Source of the DNA: Pleurodeles waltl
Taxonomy: Eukaryota; Chordata; Amphibia; Caudata; Salamandridae
DNA length: 64,000 bases
Direction: 5' to 3'
NCBI RefSeq assembly: GCF_031143425.1
Contig: NC_090451.1
Span: 346,960,339-347,024,338, forward strand
Positions within the stretch are counted from its first letter, which is position 1. Each line of letters begins with the position of its first letter. The position numbers and the translations under genes are program-made. The notes below the pieces were generated by a model. It did not search any database. It was not told where the DNA came from and saw only the letters and a list, made by a program, of their open reading frames with translations. Shown here piece by piece: positions 1-11,803 of the stretch.

Positions 1-446
1 TGTGCTACCAGGGAGCAGTGACTGCGTTTACCTGTCGGGTCATTGATATGGAGGAGTCGAGGATGATTCCAAAGTTGCGGGTGAGATCAGTCACAGTAGG
101 TGGTGCTCTGAGTGATGTGGGCCACCAGGAGTCTTCCCAGGCTGAGTTGGAATTTCCAAAGATGATGAGTTTGGTCTCTTCCGAGTTGAGCTTGAGGCAG
201 CATTCCCTCATCCAGGCGGCGATGGCTTTCCTCCCAGTGTGAAAGTTCTTCTTAGCTATGACCGGGACTTCAGTGAGGGATATGATGAGTTGTGTGTCAT
301 CTGCACATTTCGTGCTCTCGGATGATAGCTGCCAGTGGGGCCATGTAAATCTTGAAGAGCGTTGGGCTCAGGAAGGATCCCTGAGGGACTCTGCAGCTGA
401 CTTCTGTTGCTTTGGATATGAAGGGTGGAAGCCTGACTCTTTGTTC
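1..446 (-). pseudogene. LINE reverse transcriptase C-terminal part
   Basis: On the minus strand the RT active-site box reads CADDTQLIISL (YADD with Tyr changed to Cys, at 296-307). It is followed by a thumb-like segment with CCLKLNSEETKLIIFGN, then DLTRNFGIILDSSISMTRQVNAV, the usual RT C-terminal pattern of L2-like LINEs. The frame continues off the left edge of the window. Confidence 0.75.
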
Positions 447-1216
447 TTATGGTGAGGAAGGAGGGGTCCATTGAAAGATTTTTCCACAGATTCTTTCATC
501 CTGGAGTCTGGTGCATAAGGTGCTCTGGGAGACCGTGTCGAAGGCTTCTGAGAGGTCGAGGAGTATGAGTGCTGTGATGTGTCCATGGTCGAGGAGTTTG
601 TGGATGTCATAGGTGACTGCAAGAAGAGCTGTCTCCCTGCTGTGGTTGCTGCAGAATCCAGACTGAGAGGTATCCAGAGAGTTGTTGTCTTCGAGGAACT
701 GTTGCAACTGCGAGTTTATGGTTTTTTCAAAGACTTTGGCTGGGTACGGTAGCAGCGGGATGGGTCGGAAGTTGTTGAGCTCTGATGGGTCGACTGTGGG
801 TGTCTTCAGGAGGGGCGGACTTCGGCGTGGTACCAATCTTCGGGGAAGGTGGCTGTTGTGATGGAGCAGTTCAGCATCTTGAGGAGTTCGGGGACGATGG
901 ACGCACTGGCTCTGTTGTAGATGTGGTGAGGACAGGGATCTGTTGGAGCTCCGGAATGAATGCTGTTCATGATGATTTCAGTCTCTTCTGTGGTGAGCGT
1001 GGACCAGCTGTGGAAGGTTTGGGGGATTCTGGGGGCTGGGTCAGTCGTAGGTTCTGATGCTGGGTGGGTTCTGCGGCAGGATGTTGTCATAGATGTCCTT
1101 ACTCTTGCAGTGGAAGAAAGTGGGCAGTTTGTCGCAGAGGTCTTGTGATGGGGGATGTTGGTGGCTTCGGAGGGAGGATTGGTGAATTTGTTGATTACCG
1201 TGAAGAGTTCTCTCAT
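447..1216 (-). pseudogene. LINE spacer and reverse transcriptase N-terminal half
   Basis: The stretch 1216-806 encodes the spacer before RT, with TDPCPHHIYNRAS and TATFPEDWYHAEV (RT motif 0 region). The stretch 836-447 then continues in another frame with NFRPIPLLPYPAKVFEKT, DTSQSGFCSNHSRETAL and LILLDLSEAFDTV, which hold the first catalytic Asp region. The change of frame near 806-836 is a frameshift within RT. The overlap of related text in two frames supports decay rather than two genes. Confidence 0.82.
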
Positions 1217-1478
1217 GTTGTATGGGGAGGTGTTGATGCGTTCACTGAGTTCAGCTTTTTTTGCGTTCTTGATGTGTTGGTGGAGGATGGCAATGGCGGT
1301 TCTGAAAGAGGCGAGGTCTTCTGTGGTTTTGCTGTTTCTCCATTTCTTCTCTAGGCACCTGCAGGTGTGTTTGAATTCTTGGAGTTCGGCGGTGAACCAG
1401 CTGGCTTTTTTTGTGATGCGCTTGACTAAAGTTGATCGAAGGGAGGCTAAGGAGTTGGCGCATTCGGTGTTCCAGGAG

Positions 1479-2402
1479 TTAAGATTGTGTGCTGCATCGT
1501 TGGCTTTGTCGGTGGGTGATGGGGTTATTTGGCGAGGGTGGTGGTGAGTTGCTCGTCAGTGATTCCGTTCCATTTCCTGTGGGGGGGAACCTGGGAATGC
1601 GGAGGCGGCTGTTGAGTGAGATGATGGCAAAGTGTATGCAGTGATGGTCAGTCCTGTCCAGAGTTGAGGTATTCTTGAAGGTGATCCGGTTGCTTGAGTT
1701 AAAAATGGGGTCTAGTGTGTGTCCTGCAGTGTGCGTGGGTGCGGTGATCAGTTGCTTGATGCCGAGGGTGATGAGATTGTGGAGTAGCGAAGTGGTGTTT
1801 CGGTTGTTGTGGTCCTCGAGGTGGAAATTCAAGTCTCCCAGGAGGAGGTATTCGGTGGACGTAAGAGTGTGGGGGTTGGCAATGTCTACAATGGTTTCGA
1901 TGAAGGCTGGGTGGGGGCCAGGTGGTCTGTAGGCCAGGGTGCTGTGGAGGGAGGAGTTGTGAATGGTGTGGATCAGGAAGTGTAGGTGTTCCATTGTGGA
2001 GCAGTGTTCCTCCATGTTGACCGTGATGCAGAGTGAGGACTTGTGTACAATGGCCAGTCCTCCCCCCGGATGGGATGGTTGGTCAAACCTTAGGAATTTG
2101 TAGCTGTCCGGGATTGCGATGGTGATGTCTTGTCCGGAGGTAGGGTTGGTCCAGGTCTCAGTTAGGAAGGTGATGCCTGGACTGGTGGAGTCGATCAGGT
2201 CCCAGAGTTCAGTGATGTGCTTGTGGAGGGTACGTATACTCAGAAGGAGGCAGTTGATGAGGTTGTGGCAGGCGTCAGTGGTTTCAAGTTTGGGGTGTTC
2301 TGGTTGTCTGTTGTGGCTGAAACTGAGGTTGCAGTTCAGGCAGGAAAAAGGTCTGTGGGTGTCTTTAGCTGATACAGTGCAGAGGGTGGAGAGTCTTGGC
2401 AT
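1479..2402 (-). pseudogene. LINE endonuclease domain (APE type)
   Basis: An open stretch of about 307 codons. It carries endonuclease landmarks: FLTETW (metal-binding Glu region), GGGLAIV, LLGDLNFHLED (catalytic Asp/Asn), PTHTAGHTLDPIF, and TDHHCIHF where the usual SDH motif sits. In an active element this domain nicks target DNA to prime reverse transcription. The N-terminal 80 or so residues before LLSIRTLHKHI look like a poorly conserved leader. The stretch is open, but the downstream RT is broken, so I call the whole ORF2 a pseudogene. Confidence 0.85.
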
Positions 2403-2940
2403 CGTAATGGAGGCTGCCCAGGGAATGGCTTATTAGAGATCCAGGGTTTCTGGCACTGGACGCGGTCCAGGTACGGACGGATTTGCCTTTGGCGCCCCAG
2501 CAGTGTGGCTGTGCTGCAGCTGTCAATAAGAAGGGGAGGGAAGTGGGGTGTCCGGTTAGCTGGGAGGCAGAGGGTGGGAAAAGTGATTTACAGGGGGCAG
2601 GAGGTGGGGCCAAAGAGGCAACAGCGGTGAGGGAGGGACGGGGGAACAGAAAGACAGAAAAATAGAAGAGACAAAAAGAAGAAGAAACAAAACAAAATGA
2701 AGTAAAAACAGAGGTAAAAGACAGAAGTAAAAAGCAGGAGTAAGGAGAGAAAAAGTGAGACGGAAGATACGTACTTGTAGATGGCCACTAGGCCACCAGG
2801 GATGAGCCACAGACAGGTGGCTGCAGGTGGAGAATGGCCTCAAACTGAGAGTCAGGCAGATTCTCAGTTCGTTCCCTGAGGCAAGGACAGCAGCAGGAGG
2901 AGCTGGAGAGGGCAACTGACAGTGGCCAGGAGTTCAGTGG
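2403..2940 (-). other. 5' flank of the LINE, with a purine-rich stretch
   Basis: This lies upstream of the endonuclease in element orientation. It holds a GC-rich part (about 2450-2640) and an A/G-rich stretch (about 2640-2770). It could be the LINE's 5' region or older flank. I recognise no domain in the short open frames here. Confidence 0.4.
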
Positions 2941-3365
2941 ATTGATATCAATTGACTAAATTGAAATTACACCATAAATTGGCACACATCCACCAAAAAT
3001 ATTATTTAATATATATTGTGCTAAATTGAACATATAAAAAAGATTAGTGTATGAGATTTAAGTACAGGATGGGTATGTGGCTGGACGCGGTCACTTTGGG
3101 AACATGGGGCTTGATGTACAAAGAGACACGTGGCAAACCATGGTTGCAATTATTTGCATGCTGTTTTGCAATCTGTCTCTGCAACCTATTTAATAGTAGG
3201 TCTTGGTTTGAAATCTCCAGTCACTGCATCTTTAGAATACAGACATGTCTGATGATTATTATTAAGATAGGTCTCTATTTCTTCTCCTTATGATTGCCTC
3301 AAACACAGGGATGGCTGAATGCACGTGAATTCAGACAACCATCCATGCATTTTTATACAGCCCAT
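2941..3365. other. Unannotated AT-rich DNA
   Basis: I see no gene. A stretch at about 3110 (ggcttgatgtacaaagag) resembles the terminus of the element at 3366-4043, but I could not find a matching partner end. Confidence 0.5.
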
Positions 3366-4043
3366 GGGCCAGATGTATGACTACAACATTTTGTGAGTCT
3401 CTATTTGCAATTCATTGTAAATCGCAATTAGAGACTCGCAAAATGAAATGTACAAACATGTCTGAGACACATTTAGCGATTCCCAATGGGGTCGAAATTA
3501 TCTACCTCATTAAAACTCATGAGGTAGGCAATTTACGACCCTATTGGAAATGCCCTCCCTCACATGGATGATGGTGTGCTGGGGACAGCATACCACCATG
3601 TCTATGACTGCTTTTTAAATAAAGCAGTGTTTTTTTTCTAAATGCAGCCCGTCTTTCCTAAAAGAAAACAGAATGCATTTTAAACAAAAGAACAAAACGT
3701 TTTCTTTTCAATTTTTCCCAGTAGGCAGTGGTCCATGGGACCACTACATGTTCTGAAAAAATATTAACAAACTTGAGATTGCTGGTAACTGCATTTTATT
3801 TGCAACCACATTCACGGTTGCATAACAATCTTACATGGCCATGCAACTCGCTTTTAGGAAGGGATGGCCTTGTCACGCCCCTTGCTAACAGCGACTCACA
3901 AAAACAGTTTGCAATTTGGTAACGGATTATCGAATCGCAAAATGGGGTTTGTACATCCAGAAATGCTTTTTTCTGGTCACAAACATCCTGATTTGCAGAA
4001 TCTGGCCATTTGCGACCAGGAAAAAGCATTGTAAAACTGGCCC
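3366..4043. mobile_element. Non-autonomous DNA element, GGGCCAGATGTAT termini
   Basis: The left end reads GGGCCAGATGTATGAC. The right end reads TTGTAAAACTGGCCC, so its reverse complement also begins GGGCCAG. The interior contains inverted segments, such as gagtctctatttgcaa paired with aattagagactc, and ctacctcat paired with atgaggtag. There is no coding capacity. Flanking triplets (cat and taa) do not match, so the target duplication is not visible. The termini match the element at 17028-17834, so they are probably related. Confidence 0.65.
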
Positions 4044-4779
4044 TAAATTCCTTGAAGACACTGGTGCTGCTTTTTTTTTATTTTTTTTTATTTTTTGGGG
4101 GAAATCTTGGAGCAGTCATTGGACCCCTGGAGGCTACTTGATACTGTTACCAAACGTGAAGCTGTCCAAGAGGACAGCTTCCCTTGGAGATTAGGTTACC
4201 ATCCCCTTTGTGGAACTGGTAACGTTTCAAATGTTACAACCCAATATCAGTCATGAACCACTGATACAAACAGTTGTGCATCAAAAGAGAAGGCCCTTTT
4301 CACTTCCCCAGTATTTGTATTCCGGAATGTTTTGTTAAGCTCATTGTCATTACCCATTTGCAAAATGGTTTCGTACATGGCAGAGTCTGGGGAAACATTT
4401 TTTTTTAGTTAGTCACTGTGAAAAGATGTGTGTGCTCACTGTTGATAGCAGTATGGCAAATCTATCCCAGATGATTAGGAGTTGTCATTAAGAAAAAATG
4501 GCTTCCTAGAGTTCAGGTAGTAGGGAGTAAAATTATCTTAAAACATTGATTTCATCAATAGATCCAAGAATAGAAAACTGTATTACACAAATTAAGTTAT
4601 TATCTTGTTCCCCAGTGTTAATAGATTGTGTTTGAAGAAATGTAATGTATTAAAAATGAATTATATCGAGAATAATAGATGGATTTTATGTTGTCATGAG
4701 TTATGTATTTTCCTCTCCCATTTAGTGTGTGTATTTCATCATCATGTGTAGGTTTCAATTGCGTTATGATGATAAGTTG
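4044..4779. other. Unannotated DNA
   Basis: Short A/T runs and no recognisable gene or repeat. A run of T at 4071-4097 is the only simple-sequence feature. Confidence 0.45.
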
Positions 4780-5600
4780 TCATATTTGATATTGTTTATT
4801 TCTTTTCTGAAACATATCCATAAAACTAATGCAAAAGCCCTAATACTACTAGAAATGTCAAAGACATTTGATACCATCATCAACAACATCCTTATTTATC
4901 AGCTAAGCTCTGCTGGAATTAAAGACAAAATTATTGACTGATTAATTTCCTTCTTCAACCGGTGAACTCAAGAGGTTTTGCTGGGGCAACACCATTCTTC
5001 TCCCACTAGCAGTGTGTGCTGTGTCCTTCAAAGCTCCACTCTATCACTGTACCGGTTTAATTTATGCACACAACCCCTGCCTGCAGCTGTGTGGTCTTTT
5101 GATCTCAACCTATGCACATATGTGGGTGACATGCAAATTCTCTTCAGATCCAATATTTTTACCTTTGATGGCTACTCATTCCAATGTTGTGTCAGCAGTG
5201 GGCAGAATAAAGTGACAAAATTGGATCTGTTGAAACCCAATATGGATCAAACAGGAAATTCTAATCAATAAAGGCAAAGAAATCTCTAGCAACATAATTT
5301 CTGGTCTAGCACATTTGATGTCTTTCCTAATCCATCGATTACTGTGAGAAGCTTAGGATTTAAAATCAAGTCCCCTTCCCAAAAGGACAGTCAATTGTCT
5401 TCTGTCATACATTCTTATGCTTGTCATTTGAGACAGCTCTCCACTGTGCTATCTTAATCTCTCCCAGGGTTCAGACATTCCCTGAAGCACCCCACAACAT
5501 ATAAAAAGTGCTTGGAGGTGTCCTTGATCATTCTAGAGACATCACCAGTCTCCAAGAAAGTATGAAGGGTCCTCACGAGGCATTATAGTGCTCTCTTTCA
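4780..5600 (+). pseudogene. L2-like LINE reverse transcriptase fragment
   Basis: On the plus strand, 4795-4940 encodes KALILLEMSKTFDTIINNILI and SAGIKDKIID, the RT segment around the first catalytic Asp. After a frame break, 5095-5150 reads LNLCTYVGDMQILFRS, a decayed YADD-box region. Stops follow, and the homology fades near an AT-rich end (gcaataaatatttaatgag, about 5600). Only part of RT survives. This copy has opposite orientation to the other L2-like elements here. Confidence 0.7.
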
Positions 5601-5639
5601 AGGAGCAATAAATATTTAATGAGCAGCTCCTACCGCTCA

Positions 5640-6690
5640 TTTATTATTCAGTTTTCTTTTTTTTAAATATTTTTGTTGGAGTTCTGGTGCCCACCCGGGG
5701 AACCCATAGTTTAAATTTTGTGTGGTGGTGGCATGGGAGTCCCATAACCCCGTGGTCAAGCCACCTCTCCAGCTGGCACCCATAGTGTGTAGCAGTAGAA
5801 GCCAGCATACTTTCTCTTAAGCGGGTACACGGAAGCCCAGAAAAGGAACCTACAGCTCAATGTTTTTGGGGGTCAAGAGGGGAGCCCCAAGACTCCCATT
5901 GCAATAGCCGGTTCCCCAAGGGTAAGTTGGGCCTTCTTATACATTTTGGTGGGTGCTCCACACCCACCTGGGGCACTCACACTGCTGGGACCGTTGTGGG
6001 CTATGAGGAAAGGCTGTCATGAGCCAGCACCTTTCTTTGCTTCTGCCTGGATGGGGGCAGCATTTTTTTACTGCTCACACTAGACAGGGGAGAAGGTCTG
6101 TTCTCCGCTCTGGAGGGTGCAGGCAAGGTATGCCCTCAATCTCCCAGGTAGGGAAAGACAGTATTCTGAGAGGTGCTCCAAGGGACACTGCTAACTATCA
6201 GGCCAGGGGGATTGAGTCCCTGGTGCTGATACTGGCTTGAAGAGGGGTGCACAGCCCCAAGCCGTTTTCAAGTAAATTCAGCCCCGGAAGGGGGGGGGAG
6301 ATTTGGTTCCCTGGACTTCAATAGCCTTAAGGATGCGCGTTCGCTCCCCATTCATTTAAAAATGATAATGTGTCAGGGGATAGGGTCCCTTCGGCCCGAA
6401 CAGACTCGGGGTTGGTGGCAGCATACCCCCATCCCCTTCAAAAAGGAGTTGGGCCACCCACACCAGGACCCTGGGCCACCTTGTGTGGGTTATTTTATTT
6501 AATGCAGAGGGACCTGCTCTAGGTTTTTTTTTTTTACATGTTGTCACATATTCATGGATCCATCTCAAATTCCCACCAAATTATTTACAAAAATATGTTT
6601 TTGGTCCTATGGGTGCAGGAAATCCCTCCCCCACCTCCTTATACCTATTTGTCTACTTTTTGCCTGGAATCTGGAATGAGTCCTGAGTCC
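5640..6690. repeat. GC-rich unidentified repeat-like block
   Basis: The block has recurring short phrases such as ggtgctccacacccacctgg, ccctggactt and gggccacccacaccagg. It is more GC-rich than the surroundings. No ORF has a recognisable domain. I judge it an interspersed repeat of unknown class from its composition only. Confidence 0.3.
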
Positions 6691-6759
6691 TAAGATAGGT
6701 ACAGACACATTGTTGTTGATGCAGTGGCAGCCAAACAGATCTCGTCTTGAAATCTGTTG

Positions 6760-7010
6760 ACTCCACGGATCCTCGGTGGCGTGATGTACACAAAGTTTTT
6801 GAGCCTTAATTGCTCAAAAATACTGAAAAGATTTACACCAAATCACAAAACAATCAGGCTTTCAGGACCAAAGATCTAGCTGTCTGCCAAGTTTGATGTA
6901 ATTCTGTTCAGCAGTTTTTGCAGTATCATTGTGAATTTTCCAATGGCAAAATTAATGGGGAAAACACCACCAAGCTACAAATGCATGAAGTTACGTATAG
7001 AAAATCTAGA
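6760..7010. repeat. Unknown interspersed repeat, copy 1
   Basis: The stretch includes aatactgaaaagatttacac, then ccaagtttgatgtaattctg and ttcagcagttttt, then ccaatggcaaaattaatggg. The same phrases in the same order and spacing recur, diverged, at 23275-23440. This marks two copies of one repeat. The class is unknown and no ORF was recognised. Confidence 0.5.
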
Positions 7011-7247
7011 CTTACTTTCAGGTTAATATTTTATATTCAATATTTTGTACTTGATATTGTACCCCATTGATAGTCTGGTGTTGTTATTCAGACCCCCAGT
7101 TCCAAAGTCACAGCTCTAGCCATCTGGCCACATCTCCTAAGGAAGCTTCTCCAAATGTTATCCTCCTAGAAAGTATGAGGACATGCTGAGAAACTGTAAC
7201 TTTCTGCCTTAATATATCATCGCCTTGAGCACTTGCTAAAATAGGAA

Positions 7248-8157
7248 GGGCCATATTTATACTTTTCGACGCACAACTGCGCCAACGCAGTTGTGCGTCA
7301 AAAAACTTAACGCCGGCTAACGCCATTCTGAAGCGCCATGCGGGCACCGTATTTATTCAATGACGTTAGCCGGCGGAGCTGCCTGGTGTGCGTAAAAAAA
7401 AATGACTTACACCAGGCAGCGCCGGCGTAGGGGAATATGGAGCTTGGGCGTCAAAAAATGGGTCAACTCAGGCTGAGGCAAAATTTTCGCCTCAACCCAA
7501 ATTGCGCCGTTTTTTTTTACTCCCAACCCCCATTGAAATGACTCCTGTCTTAGCAAAGACAGGAGTTATGCCCCCTTGCCCAATGGCCATGCCCAGGGGA
7601 CTTATGTCCCCTGGGCATGGTCATTGGGCATAGTGGCATGTAGGGGGGCACAAATCAGGCCATCCTATGCCACATAAAATAAATTTAAAAAAACGTACCT
7701 GAACTTACCTTAACTTCCCTGGGATGGGTCCCTCCATCCTTGGGCGTCCTCCTGGGGTGGGCAAGGGTTGCAGGGGGTGTCCCTGGGGGCATGGGAGGGC
7801 ACCTCTGGGCTCCTTCCGAGCCCACAGGTCCCTTAACGCCTGCCCTGAGCAGGTGTTAAAAAATTACGCTAACGAGGGTAGACGTCATTTTTTTTGACCC
7901 GCCCACTCCCGGGCATCATTTTTGCCTGGGAGTATAAATACGACGCACATGCCTCAGAGTCATTTTTTAGTAGGGAACGCCTACCTTGCATATCATTAAC
8001 GCAAGGAAGGTGTCCACGCTAAAAAATGACGCAAACTCCAAGATCTTTGGCGCTCGACGCGTCTCACGCCAAAGTATAAATATGGAGTTAGTTTTGCGTC
8101 AGATTTGCGTAAAAAAAAACGACGCAAATCCGGCGCAAACAGAGTATAAATATGCCC
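7248..8157. mobile_element. Non-autonomous PIF/Harbinger-like element, copy 1
   Basis: Terminal inverted repeats are GGGCCATATTTATACT at the left and, as reverse complement, GGGCATATTTATACTC at the right. A 3-bp target duplication gaa flanks it (7245-7247 and 8158-8160). The interior has no transposase but holds several hairpins, for example 7268-7281 with 7286-7299 (14-bp perfect arms). The element at 58817-59742 is a second copy in opposite orientation with a shared GC-rich core. The Harbinger label rests on the GGGCC-type ends and 3-bp duplication, not on a transposase. Confidence 0.8.
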
Positions 8158-9581
8158 GAAGTGTTTGAACGATTGATGGACTCATCAGTATTGTAAGGTA
8201 TGGAAGGAAAATCTTTATTTTATTGTTTTTTGTAAAATAATATCATTAGTATTGTTATTTAAGCATATCTTTATAAATTGATAGGCATTTTAAATCGTTG
8301 AGGCCTTTGTTACTTTTCTGCGTTATGAAGTATTTATGAATCATACACTAAACAACACTTATCAGCAAAAGGATCAGCAGTAGGCTAATTCAGTGAATGA
8401 TGGAGATGCGATGGTGACTCATGAAAGCTTGGCAAAAAAGCATTTAACATAGTGGACGAGATTCCTAAAGTGTATAGCACTGTCTGTACAGTTAGCTCTA
8501 GGCTCTAAATAATATACTTCCACAACTTATTTCATCTACTAGTCCATCACAGAACATGATTTTGGACTATAACTGGGCTATTTCTTCAAAAAAACGGGGT
8601 TATTTAACACATGATCACCACAAGTGATGGTATAAAGAGGTGGTGTCCACTACAATAGCAATGTACCATCAACCCACGACATGGACCTTCTCAGTAGCAC
8701 ATAATCAACTCTGACGTAGATTGTGTATCATTGATTACAATAGACTTTTAAATCACAAAAAATGAGACCTTATTCTCCTAAGCTGCTACATCTTGTTCCA
8801 GTTTGGAGAATCAAACTGGAACATACTTTTTAAGGCAACCCACTGTCGGCACATATTTGCATCTTTCTATAGAGAGTGATACTATATCAAGGTAAAGGCA
8901 TGTCCTTGCTAGTACTTGTGAGTCAGGTTTTGGGTAGGTGAGAGAATTAAATTATGACTTAAATAATACTTTAGAGGGAAGGAAAGATGGAAGTAGTGTT
9001 AAATCAAGTAATGCTCTATGACAGCTGCGGCCAATGCTCTTGTTTACTAAACAATTTAGGGACTGATTTACAAGTGTACATTTACATGAGTATGTTTAGT
9101 CACCTGTAGATCTACTCCTGCACCTAAGTGTAAATCTCCTCTTTTTTGCTATTCACCATTGATGAGTGGAGATAACAAAAAAGAATAGTTACAAGATTAA
9201 ATAAAAATAGAAAGTACTCCCTGATACTGTCATTTTCATACCAATGGTTGTCAATGTGTGGTGCTGTACTTTTTTTATGGCCTTACTCTTTTGTGGGTTT
9301 GTGCTTAGTTACCCCTACTAAATCCCTCCTTAATTTTCCCTTAACTCCACTAATTTTGTAGTAATTATTACCTGTGTTCCCATCATTCCCCTCATTCTCT
9401 CACATTTACTGGAAAAATGTATGCCTACTTTTGCTTAGATCTCCTCTACCATGGCAGAGATCTCCATACGGAAAGGATAGGGAAATGGGAGGTGGAGATC
9501 TTCACCCATACTGTTCTGAAGTGCATTTTGTAGTAAAGAAATAGTACCACTGTAGCACTACTTTATGAATTCCAAAATTTA
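8158..9581. other. Unannotated DNA
   Basis: No recognisable gene, LINE fragment or terminal repeat. Short open frames here look like chance. Confidence 0.45.
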
Positions 9582-10211
9582 GGCCCTCATTATGAACACA
9601 GCTGTTTTCACGGCCGTGTTCAGGTCAGCGGGCATTCTACTGACCACCAGCCCCCCTGGAATCCCACCGGGTGCATAATAAACATTTTGCTGGGCTGGTG
9701 GGCAGAAACATTGTTTGCACCCGCCTGCCCAGCAGAATGCTTGGCCGGGACATTGCAGCGGCTCCACATGGAGCCTCCGTCAATGCCTCTGTGCGGCGGG
9801 TGCAGCTGCAGCCGTCGCGCAGATCACTGCCCGTAAATGAGGCAGTGACCTGCGAGATGGGGCACTGCACAGGGGCCCCTGCACTGCCCATGCCAAGTGC
9901 ATGGGCAGTGCAGAGGCCCCCAGGGGGGCTTCGGAGCACCGCTTCCACCAGCCTTTTCCTGGCGGGGGAACCCACCAGGGAAAGACTAGGGCAGTAGGGA
10001 TCATTATTCAAAGGGCAGCAGCGCTGCCTTGTCGGACAATGATGCCTTCTACTGTCAGGCTGCCTGTCGGAGGCAGCTTTGCGGTGGGTGAGAGCCACCT
10101 ATGGCGGCCCTCACGCTGTTCATTATATGGCAGTTCAGCCCGCCATGCCGGTGGCGGGCTTTTCAGCCGCCGGCATGGCGGGCTGATCCGTCGGGGTTCG
10201 TAATGACCCCC
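9582..10211. mobile_element. Hairpin-chain DNA element, GGGGGTCATTACGA family
   Basis: The left end GGCCCTCATTATGAAC pairs with the right end, whose reverse complement is GGGGGTCATTACGAACC. The interior is GC-rich and made of successive hairpins: 9881-9893 with 9899-9911 (13-bp arms), and 10137-10151 with 10170-10184 (15-bp arms). No clear matching target triplet was found. Related elements lie at 24344, 38639 and 62993. The open frames inside come from its GC-rich composition and are not taken as genes. Confidence 0.72.
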
Positions 10212-11803
10212 ATAGTGTGTAAATTGGGACTGTATTAATTATATTGTGGAATTTGTTAACTAAAGTTGCCCCATCCTTTTTAGACAAGCTCAATTTGGCC
10301 CAATGAGAGATTATTTATGTTCTTTAGAATGGGTGTTGTGACTCTGTCAGACACAGTGGAATTTTGGATGGGGTTTCCAAGGGAAGAAAGATTATGGCCA
10401 CAGTTACAAGATGGATAGAGTAGTATGCCATTTGGCCAATTATGAGTGGCTCATTGCTCCTGCTCCTGGATTTCCTAGGTGTAGAGATACAAGCCCTGAT
10501 GTTTCTTGCCCACTGCCACCCACCCAAACCTCTGCACCATTCTGGTCGACTTCCTTCCATTTGTTTTGTGGTGGTGCACCACAGATGTAGTATCTATTCA
10601 AGCATCAATTTAAACTTGTTGAAAAGCAAAAGACAACCATGCAACCAAATTCTAAACTGACAGTTGTATGCCTGCTACTTTACAATGTCCCCTCAGCAGA
10701 CAGTCATAATGCCATTAACACAAGGACGTTCTGATAAGAGCAGGACAATGCAATGTGTTCAGATCGAATGGCTTTTCTGCTGATGATAAGGTATTGTATT
10801 TTAATTTTGCTGAAATAGCATTGATTTATGCTTACTTTAAAACATGTTTTAGCTGCTGGCTCCAATTTATCCTTCTGCACATCAGTTGGATTGCTAGAGT
10901 CAACATTTTTACACAATAGTAATGTTTCTTATATTGTTCCAAAACTAATAAAAGAGCAATGGTGGAATTGGCCCTAACGCACTCCTCCTGCTGACTATTT
11001 CACAGTAAAAAACAGTCATACTTGGGGTCCAGTGGACTTCTTACACCCTTGGGCACTGGTTCCACTGCACCTACTGCACTATTAATATCTGCACTCTTGT
11101 GAAGGGTTTACTGGTTTATATCATTCTCAAACATAGTGATATCTACAGATAGTGAGGGAAGAGATGGGTACCAGCTCTTTCATAGGAACCCAGACCATCA
11201 AAGACATTTCCCCCACTTAGTAGCTGTGATTTGACCAGCCCCCTTAGAAGGCATCATGTAATCATTGCATCATTGGTGCTAGTTCAGGTACCCTATTGAA
11301 AAGGAGAACTCTCCTATCTAAGGTATAATCCCTTGTCCATTTTTTATCTGCAGACTATATCCTGGACATGGAAGCGGTCATGCTCCTACATGGACAAGAC
11401 TCAGTTTAACGAGAAGCAAAGCAAGAAGAGTAAGATGGTGGAGGCTATCCACACAAGTATCAGAAAACAGTCCCTGTTTTACAGGATTATCAGGCTTTTA
11501 TTGTGCAGTTTATTTTATTATTCCACCTGTGAAGGAAAGAAACGTCATAAACTTAAGCATCCATTTGCCACAAGAACATCCAATGGATTTTATTGGTTAG
11601 TACCACTGATAAATCTAGATGCTTTTGAAGGTAAAAAAAGAGAGCTTCACCAGTTAGTCGCTATCTGATACTGATCCGTTTGCGTGTGAGAGTAAGAGTT
11701 CCTATGGGTTTTTGTTATCTTACCTTTGTTTCTTCTGGCTTCAGGTAGATTCAGTTACTTTGGTAGCAGACTCTGTGATACTACTGCTCAGTGTGCAAGC
11801 TTA
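10212..11803. other. Unannotated DNA
   Basis: No recognised gene or repeat. An uninterrupted 111-codon frame at 11333-11668 has no domain I know and no splice or promoter context I can support. Confidence 0.4.

Larger units (their letters stand above)
1..2402 (-). mobile_element. L2/CR1-like LINE, ORF2 remnant, cut by window edge
   Basis: Read on the minus strand, this block holds in order an APE-type endonuclease, a spacer and a reverse transcriptase, which is the ORF2 layout of the L2/CR1 LINE group. The RT text (NFRPIPLLPYPAKVFEKT and ALILLDLSEAFDTV) is typical of L2-like elements. The reading frame shifts at least once, near 806-836, and the catalytic YADD box is CADD (296-307), so the copy is dead. 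The 3' end lies beyond position 1. The block at 19441-21990 is a second copy of the same family, with matching spacer and RT wording. Family assignment is by protein pattern only. Confidence 0.88.

Noticed and set aside
1675..2436. Plus-strand open frames across the first LINE
   Set aside because: They are antisense shadows of the minus-strand endonuclease, which has clear motifs.
3107..3126. ggggcttgatgtacaaagag as another element terminus
   Set aside because: No matching inverted end or flank duplication found nearby.
9637..10203. Overlapping open frames on both strands of 74-153 codons
   Set aside because: They fall inside a GC-rich hairpin element, where few stops are expected. Both strands being open follows from its inverted structure.
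11333..11668. Uninterrupted 111-codon plus-strand frame
   Set aside because: No recognisable domain, promoter, splice signal or neighbouring exon. Length is compatible with chance in 64 kb.
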